From Vibrio sp. DW001 (GTDB lineage Bacteria > Pseudomonadota > Gammaproteobacteria > Enterobacterales > Vibrionaceae), in contig NZ_CP091975.1 in the NCBI RefSeq assembly GCF_029016285.1, positions 1,550,001-1,614,000 of the forward strand: a stretch of 64,000 nt of DNA, written 5' to 3'. A program made the position numbers and the translations under genes. This document shows positions 9,388-19,211 of this stretch, piece after piece. Numbering within the stretch: position 1 is the first letter of the stretch; each line of letters opens with the position of its first letter. Below the pieces are notes generated by a model. The model was not told the origin of the DNA, did no database searches, and saw nothing but the letters and a program-made list of their open reading frames with translations.

Positions 9388-9774
9388 TTTCTAATCCCTT
9401 GCGATTCGAACATTGATGATTATTTAATCATAGTGCCGTATATTCAATTCAGTTCAACTGAATAATAATACCCCCCTATTACAAAATGGAATAACCAGAA
9501 TCAGTACGATGTTTATCCAATAAATGCCAACAGTATTGTCGGTTCCCAAATGAGGCATTTGTCACAGCTGGCTATTATTTTTGAGCCTAGACCTAAGTCA
9601 AAGTGCCAATGTGACGTATTAAACTATAATAAAAATAATCACATAGAGATCTGGCTATGGCCGTTAGATAACATTGGCTAATAAATGAGATAAAAATAAA
9701 CGTTTTGAGATCTATGAAAGGGTCTAGTGCTATTGATTGCCTATACTTATTAAGTAATTAAAAGATGGATTGCT
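9388..9774. other. Divergent intergenic region, no gene
   Basis: This 387-bp AT-rich stretch separates the leftward aminotransferase operon from the rightward GGDEF/EAL gene and must hold both promoters. The notable element is a 17-bp perfect palindrome at 9447-9463. I see no coding frame or RNA gene. Confidence 0.6.
9447..9463. promoter_or_regulatory. 17-bp perfect palindrome, candidate operator
   Basis: ATTCAGTT-C-AACTGAAT is fully symmetric and ends about 60 bp before the aminotransferase start, the usual place for a repressor site. No regulator gene is adjacent, so the cognate protein is unknown. Confidence 0.5.
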
Positions 9775-12270
9775 ATGTCCTCACTTAACGATAATAAATT
9801 GCTCAGATTGATTCGATTTGCACCGGTAGTGTTGATCGCGATTTTTGCGTTATCTATTAATTTTGTTGTTATTCAAGATAACCGATTAAAAGCCCAGCAT
9901 AGTATTGATTCATTGCGTGACGAAACGATTGATAGGCAGAAAGAAAGTATCCGTCAACATATCGATTTGGTTGTAAATGAAATACGTTATCAGAAAACCC
10001 AGACTCGAAAATTGCTTAAGCAGCAGGCAAAAAATAGAGTGGAAGAAGCCTACGCAATAGCCGCTAATATATACCGAACTAATCAGAGTAAATCTACGGC
10101 CGAAATTACCCAGTTAATATCTGAAGCATTAAGACCGATTCGTTTTTTCAAAGGACGAGGTTATTTTTTTATTTTTCAAATGGATGGTGTCAATATCATG
10201 CATGGCCTACGGCCAGAGATTGAAGGGAAATCGGGGTGGAATAGCCAAGATATTCGCGGAGCTTTCATCCTCAGAGAACATATCAAACTCGTCGAAGAGC
10301 ATGGTGAGGCGTTTTATCGTTGGTGGTACCCAAAACCAGGTGAAGAAAAGGCAAAAGAGTTCGAAAAAGTAGGGTTTGCAAAACGTTTTGAACCATACAA
10401 CTGGTTAATTGGTACAGGCGAATACCTTGTTGATGTAGAACACGACGTGCAAAATCAGGTTTTGGAATGGCTCACCGACTACGGTTACGACGCTCAAGGC
10501 TTCGTTTTTGTATTGGATAAAGAGGGCAAAATTCTGTCCCATCGAGATCATCGTTATATTGGTTCATATCTAGCAGATGTGGATGAAAGTTCGCATTTGG
10601 ACATGAAAAGCATGAACTTTCAAACCGAGCAAGGTGGTGGTTTCCTTCGATATGGTGTTCCTCTTAACTACGGCAACAACGACACCCAAGAAAAAATCAG
10701 CTTTGTAAAAGGGTTAGATGAATGGGGTTGGATCATTGGCACTGGATTTTACGTCGATGATTTCGAACAGTATTTACTGGAAAAAAAGGCCATTCTGCAA
10801 CAACAAAACAACAGAGAATCGCTAAAGGTTATTAGCCTAAGTGCGATCCTTACTATATTAGTTACTCTTGTGTCATTGTTACTCAGCAATATGATTGCGA
10901 CTAGGTTTTACAAATTTCAGTCGCGAATCAATAGCGATTTTGATGAACTAGAAAATGTGAAGAATCGAATGCAGCATATGGCATTACATGACGCTCTTAC
11001 CGGGTTGCCTAACCGTTTGTTGTTGATAGAAAATATTACTCGTGGAATAGAATCTGCTAAGAAAAGTGGAACTGAGCTGGCGGTTATTTTTGTCGATCTA
11101 GACGATTTCAAAAAAGTGAATGACCTCTACGGTCACTCTTCTGGTGACAAACTATTGGAGGTAATAAGTCGTAAGTTTGAGACTATCTTAGGGCCGATGG
11201 ATACGGTTTCTCGTTTTGGTGGTGATGAATTTATCTTCTGTTTGCCAGAGTTGAGTGGAACTGAGCAGGCAATAGATATTATTAAAGAGATTAAACAAGT
11301 ATTTGACGATCAATTTGTGATCAATGGAAAAATCTTTCACACCAATTGCAGTATAGGCGTCAGCATGTTTCCATCTGATAGTGATGATGCCGAATCTTTG
11401 ATCCGCAAAGCCGATATTGTCTTATATAAGTCTAAAGCGATTCAAAAAGGCGAGGTGATGTTTTATGACAGCACCATCAATGAACAGATTCAATATGATT
11501 ACATGATAGAAGAGGAGCTTCGTCGGGCAGTATGCAAAGATGAAATTTCTGTTCATTATCAACCGCAAATTGATGTAATGACTGAAACATTAGTTAGCGT
11601 AGAGGCACTGGCACGTTGGAGCAATGAAAGGTTAGGTATGGTTTCTCCTGTGAAATTTATCGCTATAGCTGAAAGTGCTGGTTTGATTGAACAGATCGGT
11701 CAGTTTGTATTTCGTCGTGCCTGTGAAGATATCATGTCTATATCGCCAAATGGCGAAGACGCGATTGATATTTCAGTAAATATCTCGCCAAAACAGTTAG
11801 TAATGCCTGGTTTTGCCAAGCGGCTATTAGAAATCATCGATGATGTTGGTATTTCAATTGAAAGAATTACGTTAGAAATTACCGAAAATGTACTGATTGA
11901 TGATGTTGATATGGTCACGCCGATCTTGCATCACCTACGTAATTTAGGTTTCGGTATTTCGTTAGATGATTTTGGTACGGGTTATTCATCGCTAAGTTAT
12001 CTAAATAGCTTACCCATTACAGAGATAAAAATAGATCGATGCTTTGTGGATAAGATATTAGTGAGTACTCAAAGCAATACTTTAATCAAAGCGATTATTG
12101 CGATTGGTCAATCTTGTGAAGTGAAGGTCGTCGCTGAAGGGGTAGAAACGAAGGACCAATATACAAGATTGGTTTCTTATGGCTGTAATCTGGTCCAAGG
12201 TTATTATGTGGATAGGCCTTTACCTATTGATAAACTCAGATGTAGAGAAGTAGGAAGAGTCAGTGCCTAG
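9775..12270 (+). CDS. Membrane c-di-GMP enzyme: Cache - GGDEF - EAL
   Basis: 831 residues. A transmembrane segment at about 13-32 is followed by a periplasmic part with two Cache-like modules (GYFFIFQMDG...WLIGTGEYLVDVE and GFVFVLDKEGKI...WIIGTGFYVDDFE), a second membrane helix near 350-372, then GGDEF at 482-486 (SRFGGDEF) and EAL with the motif at 610-612, plus DDFGTGYSS and the EGVET motif. Both catalytic motifs are intact, so it could make or degrade c-di-GMP. The usual inhibitory RxxD I-site before GGDEF reads GPMD, so product inhibition is probably absent. It is transcribed alone. Confidence 0.93.
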   Translation: MSSLNDNKLLRLIRFAPVVLIAIFALSINFVVIQDNRLKAQHSIDSLRDETIDRQKESIRQHIDLVVNEIRYQKTQTRKLLKQQAKNRVEEAYAIAANIYRTNQSKSTAEITQLISEALRPIRFFKGRGYFFIFQMDGVNIMHGLRPEIEGKSGWNSQDIRGAFILREHIKLVEEHGEAFYRWWYPKPGEEKAKEFEKVGFAKRFEPYNWLIGTGEYLVDVEHDVQNQVLEWLTDYGYDAQGFVFVLDKEGKILSHRDHRYIGSYLADVDESSHLDMKSMNFQTEQGGGFLRYGVPLNYGNNDTQEKISFVKGLDEWGWIIGTGFYVDDFEQYLLEKKAILQQQNNRESLKVISLSAILTILVTLVSLLLSNMIATRFYKFQSRINSDFDELENVKNRMQHMALHDALTGLPNRLLLIENITRGIESAKKSGTELAVIFVDLDDFKKVNDLYGHSSGDKLLEVISRKFETILGPMDTVSRFGGDEFIFCLPELSGTEQAIDIIKEIKQVFDDQFVINGKIFHTNCSIGVSMFPSDSDDAESLIRKADIVLYKSKAIQKGEVMFYDSTINEQIQYDYMIEEELRRAVCKDEISVHYQPQIDVMTETLVSVEALARWSNERLGMVSPVKFIAIAESAGLIEQIGQFVFRRACEDIMSISPNGEDAIDISVNISPKQLVMPGFAKRLLEIIDDVGISIERITLEITENVLIDDVDMVTPILHHLRNLGFGISLDDFGTGYSSLSYLNSLPITEIKIDRCFVDKILVSTQSNTLIKAIIAIGQSCEVKVVAEGVETKDQYTRLVSYGCNLVQGYYVDRPLPIDKLRCREVGRVSA

Positions 12271-12412
12271 CTTTATCGGTTATACACTTGTCGTTGGGCC
12301 TACGCCTATACTTTGATCGTGTGACGGCCTGACCACATTATCTACTAGGTTGTCTCCTCTCAAGTCGCCGAGGTGATTTTAAAGGGACTGGAGGAAGTAA
12401 ATGGTCAGATAA

Positions 12413-12440
12413 AAAAAGCACTGAGACATTCAGTGCTTTT
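12413..12440 (-). terminator. Terminator between the GGDEF/EAL gene and ygiQ
   Basis: AAAAAGCACTGA-GACAT-TCAGTGCTTTT forms a strong hairpin. The U-run is longer in the minus orientation, so it mainly ends ygiQ, 32 bp after its stop, but it may also serve the convergent gene. Confidence 0.8.
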
Positions 12441-12471
12441 AGTTTGATGGTTATGTGGAACGCTTTTATCG

Positions 12472-14742
12472 CTAGTCGGATTTTTTACTCTTTTTAAACT
12501 GATTGCTACTAAAGCGGGTTAACCCTGGGTTACTTTTACCCCGTGACTTATTATCGCCTCGTTTTTGGCCAAATGACGTTTTGTTACCATTTGTATTGTT
12601 CTTACCTTTTCGATTATTACTGTTCTTTTCACCACGAGTCTCATGCGGCACAAGGCATTCAGGGCCGCTACCAATGAGTTTGTTGGCCAATCCCAATTTA
12701 CTAAGCGCTTCTCTAATCAGCCCCCAATTATTTTGATCGTGGTAACGTAAGATAGCCTTGTGCAAGCGTCTTTGTATCGTCCCTTTTGGAACTGGAACCG
12801 CTGGATTTTCTTTACGAATTTTATTTAAAGAGTCTATCTCAGTGTGGTATATCGTTGTCGCGTTTGCTAAAGGAGACGGATAGAAATTTTGTACTTGGTC
12901 TAACTTGAAATTATTCTGTTTTAACCATAGTGCTAAGTTAACCATATCCATATCTGTCGTTCCTGGGTGTGCAGATATGAAGTACGGAATTAAAAATTGT
13001 TTTTTACCAGCAAGTTTTGAGTAATGCTCAAACATTTGCTTAAATTCGTTGTATGAACCCATTCCAGGTTTCATCATTTTAGCGAGTGGCGCTTCCTCTG
13101 TATGCTCAGGCGCGATTTTTAGATAACCGCCGACATGATGAGTCGCCAGTTCTTTGACATATTCCGGATCTTTGATGGCGAGATCGTAACGTACACCGGA
13201 AGCAATTAAAATTTTCTTAATGCCTTTTACTTTACGTGCTCTACGATACAAATCGATGGTTGGCTTGTGGTCGGTATCCATATGCCCACAGATAGTGGGC
13301 CAAACGCAGCTAGGGCGACGACATGTCGCCTCTGCTTTTGCGCTTTTGCAACGCAGCTGATACATATTTGCTGTAGGTCCACCCAGATCTGAAATGACAC
13401 CAGTAAAGCCAGGCACTTTGTCACGAATATCTTCAATCTCATCAATGATCGACTGCTCAGAACGGGACTGAATTATTCTACCTTCATGTTCTGTGATACT
13501 ACAAAATGAACAACCGCCAAAACACCCTCTCATAATATTGATTGATGTTTTGATCATGTCATAAGCAGGGATTTTCGCATCACCATAGCTTGGATGAGGA
13601 ACTCGGGCATAGGGCAGAGCGAAAACACCGTCCATTTCTTTTTCAGATAGTGGAAGAGCCGGTGGGTTCAACCAGATCATTCGATTTCCGTGAGATTGAA
13701 CTAATGCGCGAGCACTTGCAGGGTTCACTTCTTGGTGAAAAATCCGAGAGGCATGGGCATACAGTGATTTGTTATTACTTACTTGTTCATACGAGGGAAG
13801 TTTAACGTAAGTCATCTCCCACGGTTTAATCTTATTCTCCCAAGATTTGTTCTGGTACTGACTGATTTGTATTGGTACGGCTTCTTTTGTAACGTCCGTG
13901 GAATTGACTCTTGTAGGTTTGGTAACAATTGTCGCGCCTGACGCTGTGACTTCATCCTGTTTATCACAATTTGATGGCGTCATGTCTTGATACGGACTAG
14001 GAATAGGATCAATTTTTCCCGGTCTGTCAATGTTACGAGAATCAATACCACGCCAACCTGGTAAGGCTGTTTTGACGGCAAATGCAGTACCACGAACATC
14101 GGTAATGTTTTTTACATTTTCACCCTGAGCGATACGATGAGCAACTTCTACTAATGGACGCTCGGCATTACCATAAACTAGAATGTCTGCTTTAGAGTCA
14201 AATAAAACACTACGGCGTACTTTATCGGACCAGTAATCGTAGTGGGCGATACGGCGTAAACTTCCTTCAATACCTCCAATGACAACGGGAACTTCTTTAA
14301 AAGCTTCCTTACATCGTTGAGTATAAACAGTCACCGCTCTATCAGGACGTTTTCCACCTTCGTTATTGGGAGTGTAGGCGTCGTCATGCCGCATACGTCG
14401 TTCAGCCGTATAGCGATTTATCATTGAATCCATGTTACCAGCGGTAACACCAAAAAATAGATTTGGTCTACCTAATGTCATAAAGTCGTCTTTCGAATGC
14501 CAATCTGGTTGGGCAATGATACCAACCCTAAAGCCTTGAGATTCAAGCATTCGGCCAATAATCGCCATACCAAAAGACGGATGGTCAACATAGGCGTCAC
14601 CAGTGACTAAAATGATGTCGCAGCTATCCCAGCCTAAGTCGTCCATTTCTTGTTGTGACATAGGGAAAAATGGCGCAGTGCCGTAACATTCAGCCCAGTA
14701 TTTTGGATATTCGAACAGCTCTGTTTTTGGTAATGGGATCAT
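12472..14742 (-). CDS. ygiQ: Radical SAM protein YgiQ (UPF0313)
   Basis: 756 residues, the usual size. The family N-terminus ([21 protein letters not shown]) is followed by a B12-binding-like region, the radical SAM motif CxxxCxxC at Cys407, Cys411 and Cys414 ([10 protein letters not shown]), and a C-terminal DUF3362 with a basic, Asn/Lys/Gly-rich tail. It is presumed to bind a 4Fe-4S cluster and SAM; the substrate of this family is not established. It is monocistronic with a terminator behind it. No defects are seen. Confidence 0.95.
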   Translation of the reverse strand: MIPLPKTELFEYPKYWAECYGTAPFFPMSQQEMDDLGWDSCDIILVTGDAYVDHPSFGMAIIGRMLESQGFRVGIIAQPDWHSKDDFMTLGRPNLFFGVTAGNMDSMINRYTAERRMRHDDAYTPNNEGGKRPDRAVTVYTQRCKEAFKEVPVVIGGIEGSLRRIAHYDYWSDKVRRSVLFDSKADILVYGNAERPLVEVAHRIAQGENVKNITDVRGTAFAVKTALPGWRGIDSRNIDRPGKIDPIPSPYQDMTPSNCDKQDEVTASGATIVTKPTRVNSTDVTKEAVPIQISQYQNKSWENKIKPWEMTYVKLPSYEQVSNNKSLYAHASRIFHQEVNPASARALVQSHGNRMIWLNPPALPLSEKEMDGVFALPYARVPHPSYGDAKIPAYDMIKTSINIMRGCFGGCSFCSITEHEGRIIQSRSEQSIIDEIEDIRDKVPGFTGVISDLGGPTANMYQLRCKSAKAEATCRRPSCVWPTICGHMDTDHKPTIDLYRRARKVKGIKKILIASGVRYDLAIKDPEYVKELATHHVGGYLKIAPEHTEEAPLAKMMKPGMGSYNEFKQMFEHYSKLAGKKQFLIPYFISAHPGTTDMDMVNLALWLKQNNFKLDQVQNFYPSPLANATTIYHTEIDSLNKIRKENPAVPVPKGTIQRRLHKAILRYHDQNNWGLIREALSKLGLANKLIGSGPECLVPHETRGEKNSNNRKGKNNTNGNKTSFGQKRGDNKSRGKSNPGLTRFSSNQFKKSKKSD

Positions 14743-15024
14743 GAAATGACGTAACCTTCATTTGAGAATGCAATGGTTTTATGTTAACCGAAAAATAATC
14801 GGCGGATTATAGCAGAATTTAAAATGTTTGGTTGGTTGATTTTCGAACGGTTCAACTTGTGCTTTTAAGTATAGTTTAACCTATTGTTTATTTTTATAGT
14901 TCAATATACCGTTTGCCAAACCAGCTCTTTTCTCTATTGCGTACGACCTAATATGGCTTATGTTTGTGGATGGGAGCGATATCTATGTTAATATCCGCGG
15001 CTCTGTAAAATAGATGAATAAATC

Positions 15025-15714
15025 ATGATTGAACCTTTATTGTCACTTTTCGCCCCAATGTTATTGGGTGCTCAGATTATACTTACTTTGGTACTCATTA
15101 AAGGTGAGATATGTCCAGGTCAAAGAGGACGTGTGCATAAACTACTACCCATAGTAGGTGTACTTTGGTTAGCGATTGCTTTTGTAAATCTAACCTCTTT
15201 GGTGGTTGCCGCGCCTATCTTCTATTTCTTTTCTAAAGTCCAGATTAAGAAAACGCGTGATAAAGGTCCAACGTGGGTACTTTACATCGCCGACGCATTA
15301 GCGCTGGTGTTTGTCATCAAACAATTATCTCTGTTCTCGTCGCTTTCTGCATCGATAGGTTGGGTCTGTTTTGTGAGTTTGCTTGGGGCTATATTCGCTA
15401 ACCTATTACTGCTGATCGCACGATCTCGTTTAGATGCTTTCCATAAGGTTTTACCGGTCGTTGGTATTATTAGCGGAATAATTTTGGCGATTCTAGTTGC
15501 TCTGCAAGTGGTCGCTCTAAGTGACCACTTAATGTCCATGCTGCAAAGTAATGTATTACTGGGCTTGGCACTTTTGGTTGTGGGGTTGTTGATTTGGCCG
15601 TTACATATGATAACTCGTCAGTCTATTAGCAAAATTCAACTATCGATGGCCTTGATGGCTTTGCTCTTATCAGGTGTAGAGTTATACCCGTTATTTTTGT
15701 TATCTAGCGTTTAA
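15025..15714 (+). CDS. Hypothetical inner-membrane protein, about six helices
   Basis: 229 residues, mostly hydrophobic, with predicted membrane segments near residues 8-27, 43-73, 88-107, 112-131, 140-165, 172-193 and 203-225, separated by short basic loops such as KVQIKKTRDKGP. No charged catalytic motif is apparent and I do not recognise a family. It lies between ygiQ (divergent) and the DUF4250 gene. The ATG at 15025 is the first in frame and is preceded by AT-rich promoter-like DNA, with a poor ribosome site. Confidence 0.7.
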   Translation: MIEPLLSLFAPMLLGAQIILTLVLIKGEICPGQRGRVHKLLPIVGVLWLAIAFVNLTSLVVAAPIFYFFSKVQIKKTRDKGPTWVLYIADALALVFVIKQLSLFSSLSASIGWVCFVSLLGAIFANLLLLIARSRLDAFHKVLPVVGIISGIILAILVALQVVALSDHLMSMLQSNVLLGLALLVVGLLIWPLHMITRQSISKIQLSMALMALLLSGVELYPLFLLSSV

Positions 15715-15824
15715 ACTGGTCAGATTTTTTCAACTAGGCGTTAATTTCTATGACCCACCTCTTGTCACAATTCGTCCTATCGTACTACGCTTAATTCTAG
15801 GTGATGGGGAATGGGAGTAGGGTG

Positions 15825-16025
15825 ATGGATTTGAGTAAAGTTAACCATATAGACAGTAATATTCTGTTGGGGATTGTTAACGAGAAGTTGAGGTTGGAAT
15901 GTGACAGTTTTGAAGATTTGGTCGTTATGTACGAGATGGATGTTCAAAACCTGATTGGTAAACTTGACGTCCTTGGCTATCAATATGACCCGCTCACGAA
16001 TCAGTTTAAGTCCTATGAGCGATAG
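15825..16025 (+). CDS. DUF4250 family small protein
   Basis: 66 residues from the ATG at 15825 (MDLSKVNHIDSNILLGIVNE). GTG and ATG codons 21-24 bases upstream are in frame, but the inner ATG has the GGAG ribosome site and matches the family's start. The sequence carries the DUF4250 pattern: NEKLRLECDSFEDLV, then LIGKLDVLGYQYDP. Its function is unknown; the family resembles a short helix-turn-helix-like fold. A terminator follows. Confidence 0.82.
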   Translation: MDLSKVNHIDSNILLGIVNEKLRLECDSFEDLVVMYEMDVQNLIGKLDVLGYQYDPLTNQFKSYER

Positions 16026-16046
16026 AGCCGACATGACGTTGTCAGA

Positions 16047-16076
16047 AAAGGGATAAACCTAGGTTTATCCTTTTTT
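16047..16076 (+). terminator. Terminator at the DUF4250 / metR junction
   Basis: A perfect 20-bp palindrome GGATAAACCTAGGTTTATCC is flanked by AAAA and TTTTTT, so it works on either strand. It touches the metR stop codon. Confidence 0.8.
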
Positions 16077-16986
16077 ATGGCATTTTAATCCCTTCAAGGT
16101 GGTTTTTACATTGCGATCTAGCGGTATTAAAAAAAGCTTGCAGGTACGCTTTGTCGTGTTCTGATTGACGAGTCGCGGCAAAGAGCCGTCGCCATAATCC
16201 ATTACCTAAAGGCTTATTTGTGATTAATCCTTGTCTAGAAAACTCGTGAATGGCCCAATTAGGTATCGCCGCCACACCTAGGCCTGCGGAGACCATCTGA
16301 ATAAGCATTAACGTATTATCTGCCTGTTTCCACTTGAGAGGGTCAACGCCCGCGGGTTGCATGAAATGTTTATACACATCTAAGCGAGATTTATGTACGG
16401 GGTAGGTGATAACGGTTTGATCAACAAAATCTTCAGGTTGAATGCTTTCTTTAGCGGCTAACAAGTGGTGGACTGAGGTCACTAAACACATTTCAAAATC
16501 GAATAATGGTTCGTAGTGTACGTCTGAACTCGGCACAATATCTGAGGTTATGACGAGGTCGAGTTCACCAGATAGCAGCGCTGGAATAGGTTCAAAATCA
16601 AACCCTGAAATAAAATCCAATCCTACGCTCGGCCAACTTAATTGATACTCCCGCAAGGCAGGCATTAACCACTGAAAGCAAGAGTGACAATCAATAGCCA
16701 TATGTAAACGTCCATTTACATCTTCCTTCAAATTGGCAATTTTGCCTTCTGCAATCGCTATCTTATGTAGGATTTCATCGGCAAGTTGTAATAATATCTC
16801 GCCTTCAGCTGTGAATTTTACCGGACGAGTTTTACGCAAAAACAGCTGCCCTCCTAATCGAAGTTCGAGATCCTTAATCTGATGGGAGAGTGCTGACTGG
16901 GTTAAGTGTAATGACGTTGCGGTAGCAGTGAGTGACCCTGAGCCCCTCAAGGATACGAGAGTGCGTAAATGCTTAAGTTCTATCAT
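16075..16986 (-). CDS. metR: LysR-type regulator MetR
   Basis: 303 residues, the normal length for MetR, an activator of methionine genes that senses homocysteine. The N-terminal helix-turn-helix (MIELKHLRTLVSLRGSGSLT, LTQSALSHQIKDLE) is followed by family signatures FLRKTRPVKFTAEGE, IDCHSCFQWLMPALR, SGFDFEP, VITSDIVPSSDVHYEPLFDFE and YPVHKSRLDVYKHFMQPAGV. The strong match to E. coli MetR along the whole chain makes the assignment firm. It is not next to metE here. A tandem MetJ-type box lies upstream, suggesting repression by methionine/SAM. Confidence 0.94.
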   Translation of the reverse strand: MIELKHLRTLVSLRGSGSLTATATSLHLTQSALSHQIKDLELRLGGQLFLRKTRPVKFTAEGEILLQLADEILHKIAIAEGKIANLKEDVNGRLHMAIDCHSCFQWLMPALREYQLSWPSVGLDFISGFDFEPIPALLSGELDLVITSDIVPSSDVHYEPLFDFEMCLVTSVHHLLAAKESIQPEDFVDQTVITYPVHKSRLDVYKHFMQPAGVDPLKWKQADNTLMLIQMVSAGLGVAAIPNWAIHEFSRQGLITNKPLGNGLWRRLFAATRQSEHDKAYLQAFFNTARSQCKNHLEGIKMP

Positions 16987-17055
16987 GAGTTCTCTTCATA
17001 TCATGTGGGATATCAATAATCGAACTCATAAACTAACGTAACTTCTTACTATTGT

Positions 17056-17071
17056 AAACGTCTAGACGGCT
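17056..17071 (-). promoter_or_regulatory. Tandem MetJ operator (met box) upstream of metR
   Basis: Two adjacent 8-mers, AAACGTCT and AGACGGCT, each match the met box AGACGTCT at 7 of 8 positions. They lie 70 bp upstream of the metR start. MetJ control of metR is known in E. coli, which supports the call. Confidence 0.65.
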
Positions 17072-17127
17072 AAAATATCTGTTGATGTGTACATTCTTAG
17101 GGTAAATCAGCCGATCCTCCAAGAGCA

Positions 17128-17160
17128 AGATTCCCGTTATCTTAGTTAAAACGGGAATCT
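17128..17160 (-). terminator. Hairpin downstream of hslJ
   Basis: An 11-bp perfect stem AGATTCCCGTT / AACGGGAATCT lies 13 bp after the hslJ stop. There is no long U-run in the minus orientation, so termination is plausible but not certain. Confidence 0.5.
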
Positions 17161-17172
17161 GCGTGGTTTTCG

Positions 17173-17613
17173 CTACTTCCAATCACTTAACTTGAACGTC
17201 AACGTATGGTTTTCGCTCGTTAGCGTCATTGTCTCTTTCGTTAATACCATCTTGTTCCACTCAGGCAGAGTTTGTGAGAGTACCATTTCGGTTCCCATCA
17301 CATCGTTGACACACATCTTCATCGTCATGCCCATCTGTAGGATACGGAAATTGTTTCCGTCGAGCTCGCCTTGTCCAAAGAAGTTGTTACAGCCAGCATT
17401 CCCATTTGCTGTCATCTTCTCACCGATTTCCAGACGAGGAGCTTGCATGCTATCTGGCGTAATGACGGTTTTACCATCAATTTGAGTGAGCTCCCAATTA
17501 TGGTGCTGTAGATCTTGAACAGAGATCGTTTTCGCCATGTTATTTTCATCTCCGGTACTTTGGCATGCAGTAAGTAATAGGGGTAATGTAACGACAGCAA
17601 TCAGTTTTTTCAT
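17173..17613 (-). CDS. hslJ: HslJ-like META-domain lipoprotein
   Basis: About 146 residues from the ATG at 17613 (MKKLIAV), preferred over the ATG at 17628 because GGAG is correctly spaced before it. The lipobox LLTAC gives a lipidated N-terminal Cys. The META domain follows: LQHHNWELTQIDGK, GNAGCNNFFGQGELDG, MTMKMCVNDVMGTE and LTSENHTLTF. The match to E. coli HslJ, an outer-membrane-associated heat-inducible lipoprotein linked to novobiocin resistance, extends through the domain. It is a single gene. Confidence 0.88.
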   Translation of the reverse strand: MKKLIAVVTLPLLLTACQSTGDENNMAKTISVQDLQHHNWELTQIDGKTVITPDSMQAPRLEIGEKMTANGNAGCNNFFGQGELDGNNFRILQMGMTMKMCVNDVMGTEMVLSQTLPEWNKMVLTKETMTLTSENHTLTFKLSDWK

Positions 17614-17775
17614 AACGGGCTCCAGCATAGGAAATTTTAATTATTTGAAGTATAGACCCAATATCGGGCTTGGTGTCAGGGAAAAGTAATGGATTAAAAT
17701 AGAATGTAAATTGTTATCAAGGCGTTATGGAACTAATATAGAATTAGTAATAGTAAATAAGACGTTTTATCTTCT

Positions 17776-18033
17776 ATGGAACAACTTGAATTTTTTACCG
17801 TACCTAGCCCATGTATTGGGGTGTGCTCAGTAGATGAGAAAGGCTATTGCAATGGCTGTATGCGTAAAAGAGACGAGCGCTTTAATTGGCAAAAGTTCAC
17901 CCCTACACAACAACTTCACGTGATAAAGCTGTGCAAGCAAAGATACCGAAGAAAGGTCCTTCAAGGAAAGAAGAAGCCACAAGACTCAATAGATTTGCTC
18001 AGTCCACAGCGAGATCTATTTGATGAGGAATAA
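17776..18033 (+). CDS. DUF1289 family small Cys-rich protein
   Basis: 85 residues. Four cysteines in the family pattern (PCIGVCSVDEKGYCNGCMR) suggest a small metal-binding knuckle; a basic region follows (KQRYRRKVLQGKKKP). The function is not established. It is convergent with aguA. A second member with another spacing is encoded at 28244-28477. Confidence 0.85.
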   Translation: MEQLEFFTVPSPCIGVCSVDEKGYCNGCMRKRDERFNWQKFTPTQQLHVIKLCKQRYRRKVLQGKKKPQDSIDLLSPQRDLFDEE

Positions 18034-18067
18034 AAAGCCCCGCTCTATGTAATGACAGTGCGAGGCT
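18032..18067 (-). terminator. Terminator of the aguDA arm
   Basis: Read on the minus strand, GCCTCGC and GCGGGGC pair (with one G-U), extended by CT/AG pairing, and are followed by TTTTTA. It lies 34 bp after the agmatine deiminase stop. Confidence 0.7.
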
Positions 18068-18101
18068 CGTTGGTTATGTGATTATATCGTTACAAGCGAC
18101 G

Positions 18102-19196
18102 TTATTTAATGGCTGGTATCTGTTGAGTAATACAGTGAATATTTCCCCCGCCCAGTAGAATTTCACGTGCGTTCACGCCCGTCACTTTGTAACCAGGATA
18201 GAGGTTGTTAAGAATAGCCTCAACCTCAGCATCCAGTGTTTTGTCTAGTAATGGGTAAATTATTTGGTCATTGGTCACCAAGTAATTAGCGTATGAACCC
18301 GCTAGTCTTTCTCCAGGTACTCGTTCCATCCCATCAGACATATCGACACCACTTGCCTCGTCTTCAGTGATATATAGTGGCCCTGGCATTGGGATTTTGT
18401 GAACGTTAAGTTTTCTTCCTTTTGCATCTTTTTGCGTGAGTAAGGCATCCAGTGCAGTACGAGACAATTCATACTGCGGGTCGGATTCATCGTCACACCA
18501 TGTTAGTACGACTTCACCAGGACGAACCACGTGGATTAGATTATCTACGTGTCCATTGGTTTCATCATTAAACAAGCCCGATGGTATCCAGATGATCTTG
18601 TCGACAGACAAATGTTCGCAAAGTACATTTTCAATTTCTTCGCGTGATAAGTCAGGATTTCGACTTTCGTGCAGCAAACATTCTTCGGTGGTAAAGAGTG
18701 TTCCTTCACCGTCAACATGGATGGAGCCACCTTCTAAAACGATGGGCGCTCTATAACTGTCGTCCCCCAGTATTTCGCACACTTTCTGAGCGACAGCGTC
18801 GTCGTTATGCCAAGGATAATACAGGCCATCAACTAAACCACCCCACGCGTTAAAGTGCCAATCAATCCCGCGACGTTCGCCTTCATCATTAACCACATAA
18901 GATGGGCCTATATCTCGCATCCAAGCGTCGTCAGTACTCATTTCTACAAGCCTGACTTCCGCGGGTAACATACCGCGAGCATTCTCAAACTGAGTGGCAC
19001 TCACAATCATAGTTACGGGTGTGGTTTGTGCAATGGCTTTTGCTACTTCAGCAAATGTCTTCTGCGCGGGTTTTCCGCCGTACCGCCAATTGTCTGTACG
19101 CTCAGGCCAAGCCATCCATATAGACTCTTGTGGTTCATGTTCACCTGGCATTCTAAAGCCATCGTTTCTTGGAATTGAATGAATTCTATTGCTCAT
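18102..19196 (-). CDS. aguA: Agmatine deiminase
   Basis: Converts agmatine to N-carbamoylputrescine and ammonia. About 364 residues, normal for the family. The sequence contains [62 protein letters not shown] and the catalytic Cys355 in [15 protein letters not shown]. The start [19 protein letters not shown] at 19196 fits the family and the AGGA site; the ATG two codons upstream is too close to that site. It lies 15 bp downstream of the permease gene in one operon. The partner enzyme is the putrescine carbamoyltransferase encoded nearby rather than an AguB amidohydrolase. Confidence 0.95.
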   Translation of the reverse strand: MSNRIHSIPRNDGFRMPGEHEPQESIWMAWPERTDNWRYGGKPAQKTFAEVAKAIAQTTPVTMIVSATQFENARGMLPAEVRLVEMSTDDAWMRDIGPSYVVNDEGERRGIDWHFNAWGGLVDGLYYPWHNDDAVAQKVCEILGDDSYRAPIVLEGGSIHVDGEGTLFTTEECLLHESRNPDLSREEIENVLCEHLSVDKIIWIPSGLFNDETNGHVDNLIHVVRPGEVVLTWCDDESDPQYELSRTALDALLTQKDAKGRKLNVHKIPMPGPLYITEDEASGVDMSDGMERVPGERLAGSYANYLVTNDQIIYPLLDKTLDAEVEAILNNLYPGYKVTGVNAREILLGGGNIHCITQQIPAIK

Positions 19197-19211
19197 GATC
19201 ATATGTCCTAA

